The notes beneath the pieces were generated by a model. The model worked only from the letters and a program-made list of their open reading frames with translations. It did not search any database and was not told where the DNA came from. The position numbers and the translations under genes were made by a program. Of a stretch of DNA of 64,000 nt, positions 47,280 to 55,947 are shown piece after piece. Each line of letters starts with the position of its first letter. Within the stretch, counting starts at the first letter, position 1. Source of the stretch: JALYYC01 sp039922495 (lineage in GTDB: Bacteria; Chloroflexota; Dormibacteria; CF-121). The DNA lies in contig JBDTEO010000019.1 in the NCBI GenBank assembly GCA_039922495.1, forward strand, positions 149,834 to 213,833. Reading direction: 5' to 3'.

Positions 47280-48620
47280 TCAGTCCTCGACCTTGATCTC
47301 TCGGACCGGCCGCAGGGTGAGGAAGGCGATCAGGTAAAACGCGGTGACGATGCCGAACATGACGCGATAGCCGACGGCGCTGGTGCGGTTGTTGTTGAAA
47401 GCGTCGATGATCGGGCCCAGGATCGGCCGGGCGATGAAGCCCGCGCTGGCGGTGGCGATGTTCGAGACGCCCATGTAGCGGCCCGCTTCGGCCTTGGGAA
47501 TCAGGTCGGTCATAAAGGCCCAGTCAACAGACAGGAACACGCCCAAGGAGATACCGACGACGACGCCGAAGGCCAGGATCCAGATCAGGTTGGGCGCAAA
47601 GATCAATAGCGTCGAGCCGACCGCGCCGATCAGGCAGGCGGCCGCGACCAGCCGTTTCTTGCCGAAGCGCTCGGCGAAGAACCCCGCGCTCAACGACATG
47701 ATGGCGGCGAAGACGACGACGAGGGCCTGCAAGGCGCTCGAATAGAGCGACGCCTTGCCTTCGGAGTAATGAAACGTAAACCGAATGAAGTTCAACGCAT
47801 AGGTCGAGATCCCAACCGGCGCCATCAAGAAGAACAGTCGCGACACCATCAGCCAGGCGAAGTCCCGATATTTGCGCGCGTCGATCGCAAAACTCAGCAC
47901 GACCGATCGCAGGATCGGCTGGCTGCTGCGACGGGTGGTGCGCCGGTCGGGAACGCCGAAGAAGACCAGCGCCCCGGCGATCGCCACGACCACCGGCAGC
48001 GTCAGGATGGCGATCCGCAGGTGGCCGGTGGGAATGAGGAAGGCGCCCACGACGATGAAGCCAAAGATGGTACCGATCATGTTCATCGCGCCGTAGTAGC
48101 CGGACGCCTCGCCGCGCTGATACGGCGGCACCTGGTCGGGGAGCATGCCCTGATACGGTCCCTGGGCGGTGTTGGAGGCCACCTGGAAGAAGGTGTAGAC
48201 CACCAGCAGCATCCAATAGGAAGTGACGAACGCCATCAGCGTGAGGAAGATGACGTCGCCCACCACGCCGATGGCGATAAAGGGCCGGCGCCGCCCGATC
48301 CTCGCGCGGTTGACGTCGCTCAGAGCGCCGATGGCCGGCTGCCAGACGATCGCGAATGCGGCGCCAAACGTGTCGAGGATGGCGACGTAGGTGTTGACGT
48401 CGAGGGGAATGGCGGCCGGACCCAGGTGGAACGTCATTGGATGCGTGAACCGCGTTACCAGCAGGGGAATGATGTTGCCGCCTAGCGGCTGGATCGTGTA
48501 CGCGATGGCAAACCAGAATCCGCTGAGCACGAGCATGCCTCGCCACGAAATGCGCTGACGGGGCGTGGTCTCGTCGAGTGTTCGTAGGAAACGGCGCCGT
48601 TCCCCAACGGCGGTCGCCAT
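47280..48620 (-). CDS. MFS transporter (sugar/SLC45-like)
   Basis: 446 residues with about 12 helices. The loop 2-3 motif is GALSDVNRARIGRRRPFIAIG, a variant of the MFS G-x3-D-R/K-G-R-R signature with the RRRPF seen in sucrose/GPH-like transporters; the second copy is FFAERFGKKRL. Likely a proton-coupled sugar or glycoside carrier, by family resemblance only. TAGACT lies 6 nt before the ATG. It runs convergently to the small-protein genes. Confidence 0.88.
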   Translation of the reverse strand: MATAVGERRRFLRTLDETTPRQRISWRGMLVLSGFWFAIAYTIQPLGGNIIPLLVTRFTHPMTFHLGPAAIPLDVNTYVAILDTFGAAFAIVWQPAIGALSDVNRARIGRRRPFIAIGVVGDVIFLTLMAFVTSYWMLLVVYTFFQVASNTAQGPYQGMLPDQVPPYQRGEASGYYGAMNMIGTIFGFIVVGAFLIPTGHLRIAILTLPVVVAIAGALVFFGVPDRRTTRRSSQPILRSVVLSFAIDARKYRDFAWLMVSRLFFLMAPVGISTYALNFIRFTFHYSEGKASLYSSALQALVVVFAAIMSLSAGFFAERFGKKRLVAAACLIGAVGSTLLIFAPNLIWILAFGVVVGISLGVFLSVDWAFMTDLIPKAEAGRYMGVSNIATASAGFIARPILGPIIDAFNNNRTSAVGYRVMFGIVTAFYLIAFLTLRPVREIKVED

Positions 48621-48626
48621 GCCGGC

Positions 48627-48632
48627 AGTCTA
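48627..48632 (-). promoter_or_regulatory. Putative -10 box TAGACT of the MFS gene
   Basis: Minus-strand TAGACT, 6 nt, ATG at 48620. Identical hexamer and spacing as at lgt. Divergent mdh begins 36 bp away. Confidence 0.45.
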
Positions 48633-48656
48633 GCTCGTTTGTTACGGTTTATCGGG

Positions 48657-49586
48657 ATGGGACGAGTAAAGATCACGGTTGTGGGCGCCGGTAACGTTGG
48701 TGCCACGCTTGGGCAGCGGTTGGCCGAACGAGGTTACGCTGATGTCGTCTTGGTGGACATCGTCGAGGGCATGCCGCAGGGCAAGGCGCTTGACCTGCTC
48801 GAGGCGGGTCCGGTCGTTGGCTACGACTCCAAGGTCATCGGGACCAATGGCTATGACGAGACCGCAGGGTCCGCCCTCTGTGTGATCACGTCCGGGATTC
48901 CGCGAAAGCCGGGGATGTCGCGCGACGACCTGGTCAAGACCAACATGAACATCGTCCGGGGTGTGACCGAGGAGTTGGTCAAGCGCTCGCCGAACGCGAT
49001 TCTGATCGTGGTCAGCAATCCCCTCGATGCGATGGCGCAGCTCGCGCTCGAGGTGAGCAAGTTCCCGCGCGAGCGGGTCCTCGGGATGGCCGGCGTGCTC
49101 GACACCGCCCGCTTCCGGACCTTCATCGCCCAGGAGCTCAACGTCTCGGTGCATGACGTGCATGCCTATGTGCTCGGTGGGCACGGCGACACGATGGTGC
49201 CGCTCGCCCGGATGTGCACTGTCGCCGGCGTCCCGATCAGCAAGCTGATCAAGCCGGACCGGATCGAGGCCATCGTCAAGCGGACCCGGGATGGCGGCGC
49301 CGAGATCGTCAACCTGCTCAAGTCGGGGAGTGCCTTCTATGCGCCGTCCGCGGCGGTCGCCCAGATGGTCGACGCCATCATCCTCGATCGCAAACAGATC
49401 CTTCCCTGCGCCGTGCGACTGGAAGGCGAGTACGGTATCACAGGGTTGTTCGTCGGGGTTCCGGTGAAGCTCGGGGCCAGGGGCGCCGAGGAGATCATCC
49501 AGCTCGAGTTGACCGATGACGAGCGCTCCGCCCTGCAGAAATCCGCCGACTCCGTCAAGGAACTGGTCGGCGTGATGGGGATCTAG
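48657..49586 (+). CDS. mdh: Malate dehydrogenase (LDH-like type)
   Basis: 309 residues from the ATG at 48657. KITVVGAGNVGATLGQRLAE binds NAD; IPRKPGMSRDDLVKTN supplies the substrate-specificity Arg that points to malate rather than lactate; VLGGHGDTMVPL has the catalytic His. It converts malate and oxaloacetate, which links it to pckA 430 bp downstream for gluconeogenesis. It ends flush with the convergent hypothetical gene. Confidence 0.95.
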   Translation: MGRVKITVVGAGNVGATLGQRLAERGYADVVLVDIVEGMPQGKALDLLEAGPVVGYDSKVIGTNGYDETAGSALCVITSGIPRKPGMSRDDLVKTNMNIVRGVTEELVKRSPNAILIVVSNPLDAMAQLALEVSKFPRERVLGMAGVLDTARFRTFIAQELNVSVHDVHAYVLGGHGDTMVPLARMCTVAGVPISKLIKPDRIEAIVKRTRDGGAEIVNLLKSGSAFYAPSAAVAQMVDAIILDRKQILPCAVRLEGEYGITGLFVGVPVKLGARGAEEIIQLELTDDERSALQKSADSVKELVGVMGI

Positions 49587-49973
49587 CTAGGAGCCTCCGG
49601 CTGCCTTCAGCCATGGCAGTCGGGTCGCCACCGGTCCCACCAGGACCCGGTAGTGCTCGGCAAGGAGGCGGCGTCGCGCCGTGACCGCCACCGCGGCATC
49701 GCCAGCGGCCCAGCGGGCGGCGCCATCGTCGGGCCCGGGCGCCTGGCTCGAGCCCGAATCGAAGGTGTTCGAATACCGCACGGAGCCCAGCAGGTCCTCC
49801 GCGGCCCGCCGCGCCGCCATGAGCTCGGCCGCCGCGCTGGCCTTTTGGCGCTCATATTCGGCGACCACACGGGGCCAGTCGTTCTCGCCAAGGCCCAGGA
49901 GCCCCTGCCAGAAGCGATCGGCGATCGAGCCTTCAAAGCCGGGGTCAGCTTCCTTGGTCCAGGCGGATGTCAT
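49587..49973 (-). CDS. Hypothetical protein (128 aa)
   Basis: 128 residues from the ATG at 49973 (a TTG at 49979 is also in frame). Soluble, Ala/Arg-rich, with two likely helices (VVAEYERQKASAAAELMAAR; DAAVAVTARRRLLAEHYRVL) around a flexible middle. No family recognised. Diverges from pckA. Moderate support from its fit between the two flanking genes. Confidence 0.55.
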   Translation of the reverse strand: MTSAWTKEADPGFEGSIADRFWQGLLGLGENDWPRVVAEYERQKASAAAELMAARRAAEDLLGSVRYSNTFDSGSSQAPGPDDGAARWAAGDAAVAVTARRRLLAEHYRVLVGPVATRLPWLKAAGGS

Positions 49974-50002
49974 CAGCAAATCTTACCCATGACGCCCCCC
50001 GG

Positions 50003-50008
50003 TATCCT
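50003..50008 (+). promoter_or_regulatory. Putative -10 box TATCCT of pckA
   Basis: TATCCT ends 7 nt before the pckA ATG. No ribosome site intervenes. Fits the leaderless pattern seen elsewhere but is a weak match. Confidence 0.35.
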
Positions 50009-50015
50009 TTAAACG

Positions 50016-51566
50016 ATGACTATCGAAATTCGAAGCGGCTACATCCCGGAATCCAGGCGCCTGATCGAGAATCCGAGCTCCCGCGAGCTCCGCGAGCTCA
50101 CGGCCAAGATGCCGAATGCCCGGCGGACCTCGTTCGATAACTACAACGTCCACACGAAGGTGGACTCTCGGAGTTCAAAAAGCACCTACGTGGTCACGGA
50201 CCGGCCACAGGAGCACAGCGGCCAGACGGTGACGACCGAGGAGGGCCGGAAGTGGGCCAAGATCCAGGATGCCTACATCCGCGACCAGGAGATGCTCCTC
50301 GTCGAGGGCTTCATTGGCAACGATCCCAGGTTCGTGACGCCGGCCCGGCTGATCATCGAGGCCCGCAACGCCAACATCGCCGGGATGCAGGACATCCTCT
50401 ATTACTCGATGGAGGGCATCCGGCCCCAACCGGAGATCACGATCATCTACACGGCGAACCTGCCCGCGCCTGGCTACCCGAACGATCGCGCCATCTTCGT
50501 GGACCTGGAGGCCGGCATCACGCGCGTCCTCAACTCGGACTACTTCGGGGAATCGAAGAAGGGCGGCCTGCGGATGTGGAACAAGAAGGTCTACGACGCC
50601 GGCGGCCTGGCGATGCATGCCGGGTGCAAGGTGATTCCCGTCGGCAACCAGCAACGGGTCGTGCTGATCGTCGGATTGAGCGGGACCGGCAAGACGACCA
50701 CCACGTTCACGATCCAGAACAAGTCGAAGCCGGTCCAGGACGACTTCATCGCCTTGATGCCGGGAGGTCGGATCTACGGTTCGGAGAATGGCTGTTTCGC
50801 CAAGACGTTCGGGCTCGACCCCAAGCACGAACCGACGATCTATGGCGCGGTGACCAAGCCGGAAGCCTACCTGGAGAACGTCTCGCAGAAGGCGGATGGC
50901 GGAACGGTCGACTTCTACGACACGAGCTATACGCAGAACGGCCGAGCCGTTTTTGCCATGGCGGCCCTCGGATGGGTCGAGGACGCCCGGAACATCGGGC
51001 CGGCCGATGTGTTGCTGATCCTGAACCGCAACGAAAACCTGATCCCGGGCGTGGCCCGGCTCGACTCGGAGCATGCCGCTGCCTACTTTATGCTGGGCGA
51101 AACTCAGGGAACGTCTGCCGGCGGCAAGGACGAGATGGGGAAGGCGCTTCGCGTTCCGGGAACCAACCCGTTTTTTCCCCTCCGCCACGAGCAGCAGGGC
51201 AACCGCTTTCTCGAGCTGCACCAGAGCCGGCCGTTCGAGGCCTACCTGATGAACACCGGTCGGGTCGGCGGCCGGGAAGGCACGGCGGAGAGCAAGAAGC
51301 TCACGATCGAGTATTCGAGTACCATCGTCAAGGCGATCGCCGAGGGGACGATCGACTGGGTCACGGACCCAGACTTTGGCTACGACGTCGCGGAGCGCGT
51401 CCCCGGGATCGAGGACATCGAGGTGCTTCAGCCGCGCCGGCTGTACGAGCGAACGGGTCGGGCGGACGAATACCGGGCGCTGGTCCAACGGCTGAAGCAG
51501 GAACGGGTCGCGGAGCTGGCGAAGTATCCCGGCCTCGATCGGTCGATCGCCGCGGCCGTGCGCTAG
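50016..51566 (+). CDS. pckA: Phosphoenolpyruvate carboxykinase (ATP)
   Basis: 516 residues. P-loop GLSGTGKTTTTFTIQN, kinase-2 type segment GSENGCFAKTFGLDP, and the upstream substrate region GGLRMWNKKVYDAGGLAM. N-terminus differs from enterobacterial PckA (RRTSFDNYNVHTKVDSRSSK), so it belongs to a divergent ATP-type branch. It makes PEP from oxaloacetate, matching mdh next door. Ends 16 bp before the convergent DedA gene. Confidence 0.93.
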   Translation: MTIEIRSGYIPESRRLIENPSSRELRELTAKMPNARRTSFDNYNVHTKVDSRSSKSTYVVTDRPQEHSGQTVTTEEGRKWAKIQDAYIRDQEMLLVEGFIGNDPRFVTPARLIIEARNANIAGMQDILYYSMEGIRPQPEITIIYTANLPAPGYPNDRAIFVDLEAGITRVLNSDYFGESKKGGLRMWNKKVYDAGGLAMHAGCKVIPVGNQQRVVLIVGLSGTGKTTTTFTIQNKSKPVQDDFIALMPGGRIYGSENGCFAKTFGLDPKHEPTIYGAVTKPEAYLENVSQKADGGTVDFYDTSYTQNGRAVFAMAALGWVEDARNIGPADVLLILNRNENLIPGVARLDSEHAAAYFMLGETQGTSAGGKDEMGKALRVPGTNPFFPLRHEQQGNRFLELHQSRPFEAYLMNTGRVGGREGTAESKKLTIEYSSTIVKAIAEGTIDWVTDPDFGYDVAERVPGIEDIEVLQPRRLYERTGRADEYRALVQRLKQERVAELAKYPGLDRSIAAAVR

Positions 51567-51582
51567 CGCCGCCGGCTTCGGG

Positions 51583-52206
51583 CTACTTCGCGGCGGCTGA
51601 CTGAGGCGCTTCCTCCTCGCCCATCTTGCGGCCGTAGTAGTAGGCGACCAGAACCAGGATGATCACCACGATTACCAGAGGGATGGTCAAACCGCCGAGA
51701 GCTTTGCCCACCCGCTCGTAGTTCTGTCCGAGTTTCAGCCCGGCGTAGGCCAGCGCAAAGTTCCAGGGGATGGCTCCCAGGATGGTCGCGAGGATGAATG
51801 GGACCAACGTGATGCGGCGCGAGAGACCGGCCGGGAATGAGATGTAGGTGCGAACGACGGGAAGCAACCGGCCAAAGAAAACCGCAAACAGTCCCCAGCG
51901 GTCGAAGAGGCGATTCGCGAGCCGGAGGTGGCCGGGCGTCAGGCCGACGCGCCGCCCGGGGCCGAGGATGAGGCCCTCGCCATAGCGCTGTACGAGCAGG
52001 TAGGCGACCAGCGAGCCGGCGAGGTTGCCGAGGCTGGAGGCGGCCACGACCCCGAGGAAGGGCAGTTTTCCCTGGGAGGCCAGTGCGCCGCCAAGCGGAA
52101 CGACGATTTCGCTCGAAATCGGGATGCCGGCGCTTTCTAGCGCCATCAGGATGAAGATGGCGATCAGCCCGCCGCCGCTGACGAGCTGGATCAGAAAGTG
52201 CGACAT
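51583..52206 (-). CDS. DedA family (SNARE-associated/VTT domain) membrane protein
   Basis: 207 residues. Family features: ESAGIPISSEIVVPLGGALA near the N-terminus, then GSLVAYLLVQRYGEGLIL, and FFGRLLPVVRTYISFPAGLS with the conserved Arg, then GAIPWNFALAYAGLKLG. DedA proteins act in membrane lipid recycling (undecaprenyl phosphate or phosphatidylethanolamine translocation in studied members) and proton-gradient balance. Divergent from a PAP2 phosphatase, another lipid-phosphate enzyme. TAGGCT lies 7 nt before the ATG. Confidence 0.93.
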   Translation of the reverse strand: MSHFLIQLVSGGGLIAIFILMALESAGIPISSEIVVPLGGALASQGKLPFLGVVAASSLGNLAGSLVAYLLVQRYGEGLILGPGRRVGLTPGHLRLANRLFDRWGLFAVFFGRLLPVVRTYISFPAGLSRRITLVPFILATILGAIPWNFALAYAGLKLGQNYERVGKALGGLTIPLVIVVIILVLVAYYYGRKMGEEEAPQSAAAK

Positions 52207-52213
52207 CCGGGGA

Positions 52214-52219
52214 AGCCTA
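52214..52219 (-). promoter_or_regulatory. Putative -10 box TAGGCT of the DedA gene
   Basis: Minus strand TAGGCT, 7 nt, ATG at 52206. Facing it, TACCCT at 52225-52230 stands 8 nt before the PAP2 GTG, so the 32-bp gap would hold two back-to-back leaderless starts. Confidence 0.35.
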
Positions 52220-52238
52220 CCAGCTACCCTTAGCGGCT

Positions 52239-52886
52239 GTGCAACGGACGCTCGGCCCCCTCTTGCTGGCGCCGGTCGGCTTCATCGCCCTTGCCGTATT
52301 GGGAAGCGCGTTCGGCTGGCTCGTCGTGCATACGATCCAGTCGGCCGATTTCGCGATCGTGCAAACCGCTGTTGCCCATCGGTCGGCGGCCCTGACGCCG
52401 CTGATGCACCGATTCTCCGACCTGGGTGGCGAGATCACCGTCATCGTCATCCTCGCCGTCGCGCTGCTCGCCTTGCTGCTGGCGCGACGGTGGATTGATG
52501 CCCTCGCGGTGCTCGGCGCCACCGTCGGCAGCCTGTACCTGTACGAGTTCATCGTCCGCTGGGTTGGTCGCCACCGGCCGCCCGTGCCGCACCTCGAGAA
52601 CCCGGGGGGGTCGAGTTTTCCCTCGGGGCACGTCGCCAATTCGACCGCCCTTTACCTGGCGATCCTGCTCGCCGTCTTTGTTTTCGCCCGCCGAAGGAGC
52701 CTCCGCGTCGCGCTGCTCCTGCTGGCGTTGGCGCTGGTCACGGCCATTGCGGTCTCCCGCATTTACCTCGGCCTGCACTATCCCAGTGATATCGTGGCCG
52801 GCTTTCTGATCGGCGTCGCCTGGGCGCTGATCGTGCGCTACGCGCTCAGCGGGCTCGAGGCGCGCTTCGAGCCGGTGCCGTCGTGA
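52239..52886 (+). CDS. PAP2 superfamily phosphatase
   Basis: 215 residues, five to six helices, GTG start. All three motifs are better preserved than in the first PAP2 gene: C1 VRWVGRHRPPVPHLE (Lys replaced by Arg), C2 SFPSGHVANST, C3 SRIYLGLHYPSDIVAG. It overlaps the downstream PLD gene by four bases (GTGA). Together they may act consecutively on phosphatidyl phosphates, for example in cardiolipin/phosphatidylglycerol metabolism (inference). Confidence 0.92.
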   Translation: MQRTLGPLLLAPVGFIALAVLGSAFGWLVVHTIQSADFAIVQTAVAHRSAALTPLMHRFSDLGGEITVIVILAVALLALLLARRWIDALAVLGATVGSLYLYEFIVRWVGRHRPPVPHLENPGGSSFPSGHVANSTALYLAILLAVFVFARRRSLRVALLLLALALVTAIAVSRIYLGLHYPSDIVAGFLIGVAWALIVRYALSGLEARFEPVPS

Positions 52887-54325
52887 CGACGGCCTTTGAC
52901 AAGGTCGACGGAGCGCTGGGGCAGGTGGTCGAGCGCCTGACGACCTCGCATCATCGCCGCCGGCTCCGCAAGGTCGGTTGGGAGGAGGCGATGGACAGCC
53001 GGCCGGGGCGCTGGGCCAATGGGGACCCGCCACCGCGACCGGGCAACACGCTTGATGTCCTGATTGACGGCAAGGAGGCGTTCGCGCGCGTGGTCGAGGA
53101 CATTCGGGCGGCACGCTCGTATGTGCACATCACCGGCTGGCATGTGACCCCGGGCTTCGATCTCACCCGCGATGGGAAGCCGACCGAGCTCCGCAAGCTT
53201 CTCATCGAGCTAGCCCACCACGTTCCGGTGCGTGTCCTGGTGTGGGCCGGCGCGCCGCTCCCGCTGCTGCGGCCCTGGCGGGGTGACGTCCGGAAGATCA
53301 AGGCGGAGCTCGATGCCGGGAACCCGATCCAGTGCGTCCTTGATCCGCGCGAGCGGCCGATGCACTGCCATCACGAGAAGACGATCGTCATCGATGACCG
53401 GGTCGCCTTCGTCGGCGGCATCGACCTGACGTCCTTCAACGGCGACCGCTGGGATACCCCGCGACACCCGGCGCGCGGCTCGATTGGATGGCATGATGTG
53501 GCGACCCGCATCGCTGGTCCCGCCGTCGCCGATGTGGCCGCGAACTTCGCCCTGCGCTGGCGGGCCATCACCGGCGAGGCGCTCCCGGTGGGTCCGCCGC
53601 CCGCGGCCGCCGGAAAGGTTGAGGTCCAGGTGGTCCGCACGATGCCCGACGGGATGTATCCGGAAAAGCCGCACGGTGACTTTCGGATTCTCGAATCATA
53701 CCTTCGTGCGTTGAGTGGGGCGCGGCGGCTGATCTATCTCGAAAACCAGTTTCTGTGGTCGCCGGAGATCCTGGCCGTGCTCCGCGAAAAGCTCGCGCAT
53801 GCGCCGTCGCCCGACTTCCGGCTCCTGCTGTTGCTGCCGGAGAAGCCCAACAGTGGGGGAGACGACACGAGGGGACAACTCGGCACCCTGGTGCAAGCGG
53901 ATGCCGGGCATGACCGGCTGCTCGCCTGCACGCTGGTGACTCGCGGCGACGATCGCGACTGGCCCGTCTATGTCCACGCCAAGGTCGGGATTGTCGACGA
54001 CCACTGGATGACCATCGGGTCCGCCAACCTCAACGAGCACTCGCTCTTCAATGACACCGAGATGAACATCGTGACGCACGACGCGGGCCTGATCACGAGA
54101 ACCCGTCAGCGGCTGTGGGCGGAGCACCTGCAGCGCAAGGTCACCGACGTAACCGGAGATCCGACCGCGCTCATCGACCAGGTCTGGCGGCCGATCGCGC
54201 AAGAGCAAGCGGAGCGGCGCAAGCGCAATGACCGGCCGACGCACCGACTCACGCTGCTGCCCGGCGTCTCGAGACGCTCAGGCCTTTTACTCGGTCCGCT
54301 CCAAGGACTGGTCGTCGACGCTTAG
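52883..54325 (+). CDS. Phospholipase D-fold protein, cardiolipin synthase-like
   Basis: 480 residues, GTG start in the GTGA overlap. Two HKD motifs: HCHHEKTIVIDDRVAFVGGI and YVHAKVGIVDDHWMTIGSAN (H-x-K-x4-D in each). There are no obvious N-terminal helices, unlike typical bacterial Cls, so it may be soluble or peripheral. The fold also occurs in eukaryote-like PLDs. Coupling to a PAP2 phosphatase suggests phospholipid remodelling. Its end overlaps convergent gntR-type gene by four bases. Confidence 0.88.
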   Translation: MTTAFDKVDGALGQVVERLTTSHHRRRLRKVGWEEAMDSRPGRWANGDPPPRPGNTLDVLIDGKEAFARVVEDIRAARSYVHITGWHVTPGFDLTRDGKPTELRKLLIELAHHVPVRVLVWAGAPLPLLRPWRGDVRKIKAELDAGNPIQCVLDPRERPMHCHHEKTIVIDDRVAFVGGIDLTSFNGDRWDTPRHPARGSIGWHDVATRIAGPAVADVAANFALRWRAITGEALPVGPPPAAAGKVEVQVVRTMPDGMYPEKPHGDFRILESYLRALSGARRLIYLENQFLWSPEILAVLREKLAHAPSPDFRLLLLLPEKPNSGGDDTRGQLGTLVQADAGHDRLLACTLVTRGDDRDWPVYVHAKVGIVDDHWMTIGSANLNEHSLFNDTEMNIVTHDAGLITRTRQRLWAEHLQRKVTDVTGDPTALIDQVWRPIAQEQAERRKRNDRPTHRLTLLPGVSRRSGLLLGPLQGLVVDA

Positions 54326-54714
54326 GCGGCGCCGCGGCGACGCCGGTCGCGCAAGGTCACCGCGAACAGAGCCGCGACGCTTTCTTCATCGAGGCCGGCG
54401 CGTTCAGCCTCGCGCATCCAGCGCTGCAGGCTGCGCTGCAGCACGGCATCGTTGGCCCGTGATTCCGCGCCCAGGGTCCGCTCCACAAAGGTCCCAAGGG
54501 CCGGCTTGCTGCTGACCAGGCCCTCGCGCTCCAGTTCCCGATACGCTTTGAGCACCGTGTTGGCGCTGATGCCGAGCTCCTCGCCAACCTGGCGGACCGT
54601 CGGCAGCTGATCGCCCACCTTGAGGCGGCGGACCCGAAGCGCTTCCTTGACCTGGTGGACGAGCTGAAGATAGGTCGGAAGGCCGGAGCGGGGTTGCAGG
54701 ATGAAGCTAAACAT
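54322..54714 (-). CDS. GntR-family transcriptional regulator, YtrA-like
   Basis: 130 residues: winged helix (PTYLQLVHQVKEALRVRRLK; LPTVRQVGEELGISANTVLK; YRELEREGLVSSKPALGTFV) and only a short helical C-terminus. The short form is typical of the YtrA subgroup, which usually represses nearby ABC or membrane genes. An AATG-ATA-CATT inverted repeat at 54730-54740, 15 bp upstream of the start, may be its autoregulatory operator. Confidence 0.9.
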   Translation of the reverse strand: MFSFILQPRSGLPTYLQLVHQVKEALRVRRLKVGDQLPTVRQVGEELGISANTVLKAYRELEREGLVSSKPALGTFVERTLGAESRANDAVLQRSLQRWMREAERAGLDEESVAALFAVTLRDRRRRGAA

Positions 54715-54729
54715 GCAACAGTGCAGCCG

Positions 54730-54740
54730 AATGATACATT
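54730..54740. promoter_or_regulatory. Candidate GntR operator AATG-N3-CATT
   Basis: Perfect 4+4 inverted repeat around ATA, just upstream of the gntR-type gene and between it and the zinc-ribbon gene. Short, so it could be chance. Confidence 0.3.
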
Positions 54741-54752
54741 AGATCCGGCCGG

Positions 54753-54932
54753 CTAGCTCTCCCACTGGGACACGGCGAGAAAATACTGGCAGAGATTGCA
54801 GCGCCATCCGATGATCGGATGCGCACCGAGCCGCCCCACGGTGTCAGGCTCGCCCTGCGGCTGCCGGACCTCTTGCCAGTTTGGCTGGCCATTGCACCGC
54901 GGACAGCGCACCGGCGGGCGGATCTCCTCCAT
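54753..54932 (-). CDS. Small zinc-ribbon protein (59 aa)
   Basis: An uncalled short gene: ATG at 54932-54930, stop at 54753. 59 residues with two CxxC knuckles, C10-x2-C13 (VRCPRCNGQPNW) and C45-x2-C48 (WRCNLCQYFLAVSQW), enough for one zinc ribbon. GGAG/AGGAG-like purines follow the start rather than precede it, but ACTATA/TACTAT lies about 10 nt upstream. No known family. The intact Cys pairs and clean fill of the gap support it. Confidence 0.6.
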   Translation of the reverse strand: MEEIRPPVRCPRCNGQPNWQEVRQPQGEPDTVGRLGAHPIIGWRCNLCQYFLAVSQWES

Positions 54933-54940
54933 GCGACAGC

Positions 54941-54947
54941 TATAGTA
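54941..54947. promoter_or_regulatory. Shared, near-symmetrical -10 region (TATAGT / TACTAT)
   Basis: Plus strand TATAGT (54941-54946) lies 9 nt before the oxidoreductase ATG; minus strand TACTAT (54947-54942) lies 9 nt before the zinc-ribbon ATG. One AT-rich block could open for both directions. Confidence 0.45.
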
Positions 54948-54955
54948 CCGATGAA

Positions 54956-55936
54956 ATGGCCGCCGTGAAGATGCTCGGCCTTCAGATTCCGAACTTTACG
55001 TTCCCCGGCGTCAAGAACGAGGGGCTGTTCGAGCGCGTTGCGATGCTGGCGACTACCGCCGAGCGCTCGGGCTTCGACGCCGTCTTCGTCATGGACCACT
55101 TCTACCAGCTACCGAACATCGGTCCGCGCACCGACCCGATGCTCGAGGGGTATGCCCTGCTGTCGGCGCTGGCCGCCCGGACCAAGACGGTTCGCCTCGG
55201 CACGCTGGTGGCGGGCGTCACCTACCGGAATCCGGCCTTCCTCGCTAAGGAGGTCACGACGCTGGACGTGATCTCGGCGGGTCGCGCGATTCTTGGCATC
55301 GGCGCCGCCTGGAACGAGGACGAGCACAAAGGCTACGGCTACGAGTTTCCGCCCGTCGGCGAGCGGCTGAGCCGCCTCGAAGAGGCGCTGCAGATCTGCC
55401 GGGCGATGTTCCGAGAGGAAGCCGCGACCTTCACCGGCCGCTACTACCGGGTCGAGGGGGCGCTCAATTTCCCCCGGCCGATTCAGCCGAATGGCCCGCC
55501 GATCATGATCGGTGGCGGCGGCGAGCAGCGGACCCTCAAGCTGGTTGCCCAGTACGCGGACATGTGCAACATCTTTGGCGATCCGGCAACGGTCCGCCAC
55601 AAGATGGACGTCCTCAATCGTCACTGCGAGGCGGTTGGGCGCGATCCGAAGACGATCGTTAAGACCCGGCTTGGCAGCCTGCTCATCCGCGACACGGACG
55701 CGGACGCCGAGAAGGCCTTCGAGCAGATTCTCAATATCCCGGGAATCAACAAGGACTGGGTCCGCGCCGGCTTCACGGTCGGCGGGCCGGACACGGTCAC
55801 CGAAAAGGTGCAGGAGCTGTTGGACGCCGGGCTCGACGGCGTGATCTTCAACATGCCGCGCATGGAGATCCCCGAGTTCATCGAACTGGCCGGCACGACC
55901 CTGTCGAAGCAGCTCCAGAGCGCAGCCGCGCGCTGA
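54956..55936 (+). CDS. LLM-class F420-dependent oxidoreductase
   Basis: 326 residues from the ATG at 54956 (MAAVKMLGLQIPNFTFPG). Luciferase-like TIM barrel: SGFDAVFVMDHFYQLPNIGP, RTKTVRLGTLVAGVTYRNPA, VISAGRAILGIGAAWNEDEH, GPPIMIGGGGEQRTLKLVAQ. This subgroup uses coenzyme F420 in Actinobacteria and Chloroflexota; the substrate is unknown. No F420 biosynthesis genes are in the window. A MerR-like gene follows 11 bp later. Confidence 0.9.
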   Translation: MAAVKMLGLQIPNFTFPGVKNEGLFERVAMLATTAERSGFDAVFVMDHFYQLPNIGPRTDPMLEGYALLSALAARTKTVRLGTLVAGVTYRNPAFLAKEVTTLDVISAGRAILGIGAAWNEDEHKGYGYEFPPVGERLSRLEEALQICRAMFREEAATFTGRYYRVEGALNFPRPIQPNGPPIMIGGGGEQRTLKLVAQYADMCNIFGDPATVRHKMDVLNRHCEAVGRDPKTIVKTRLGSLLIRDTDADAEKAFEQILNIPGINKDWVRAGFTVGGPDTVTEKVQELLDAGLDGVIFNMPRMEIPEFIELAGTTLSKQLQSAAAR

Positions 55937-55947
55937 CGCGCGCTGCC

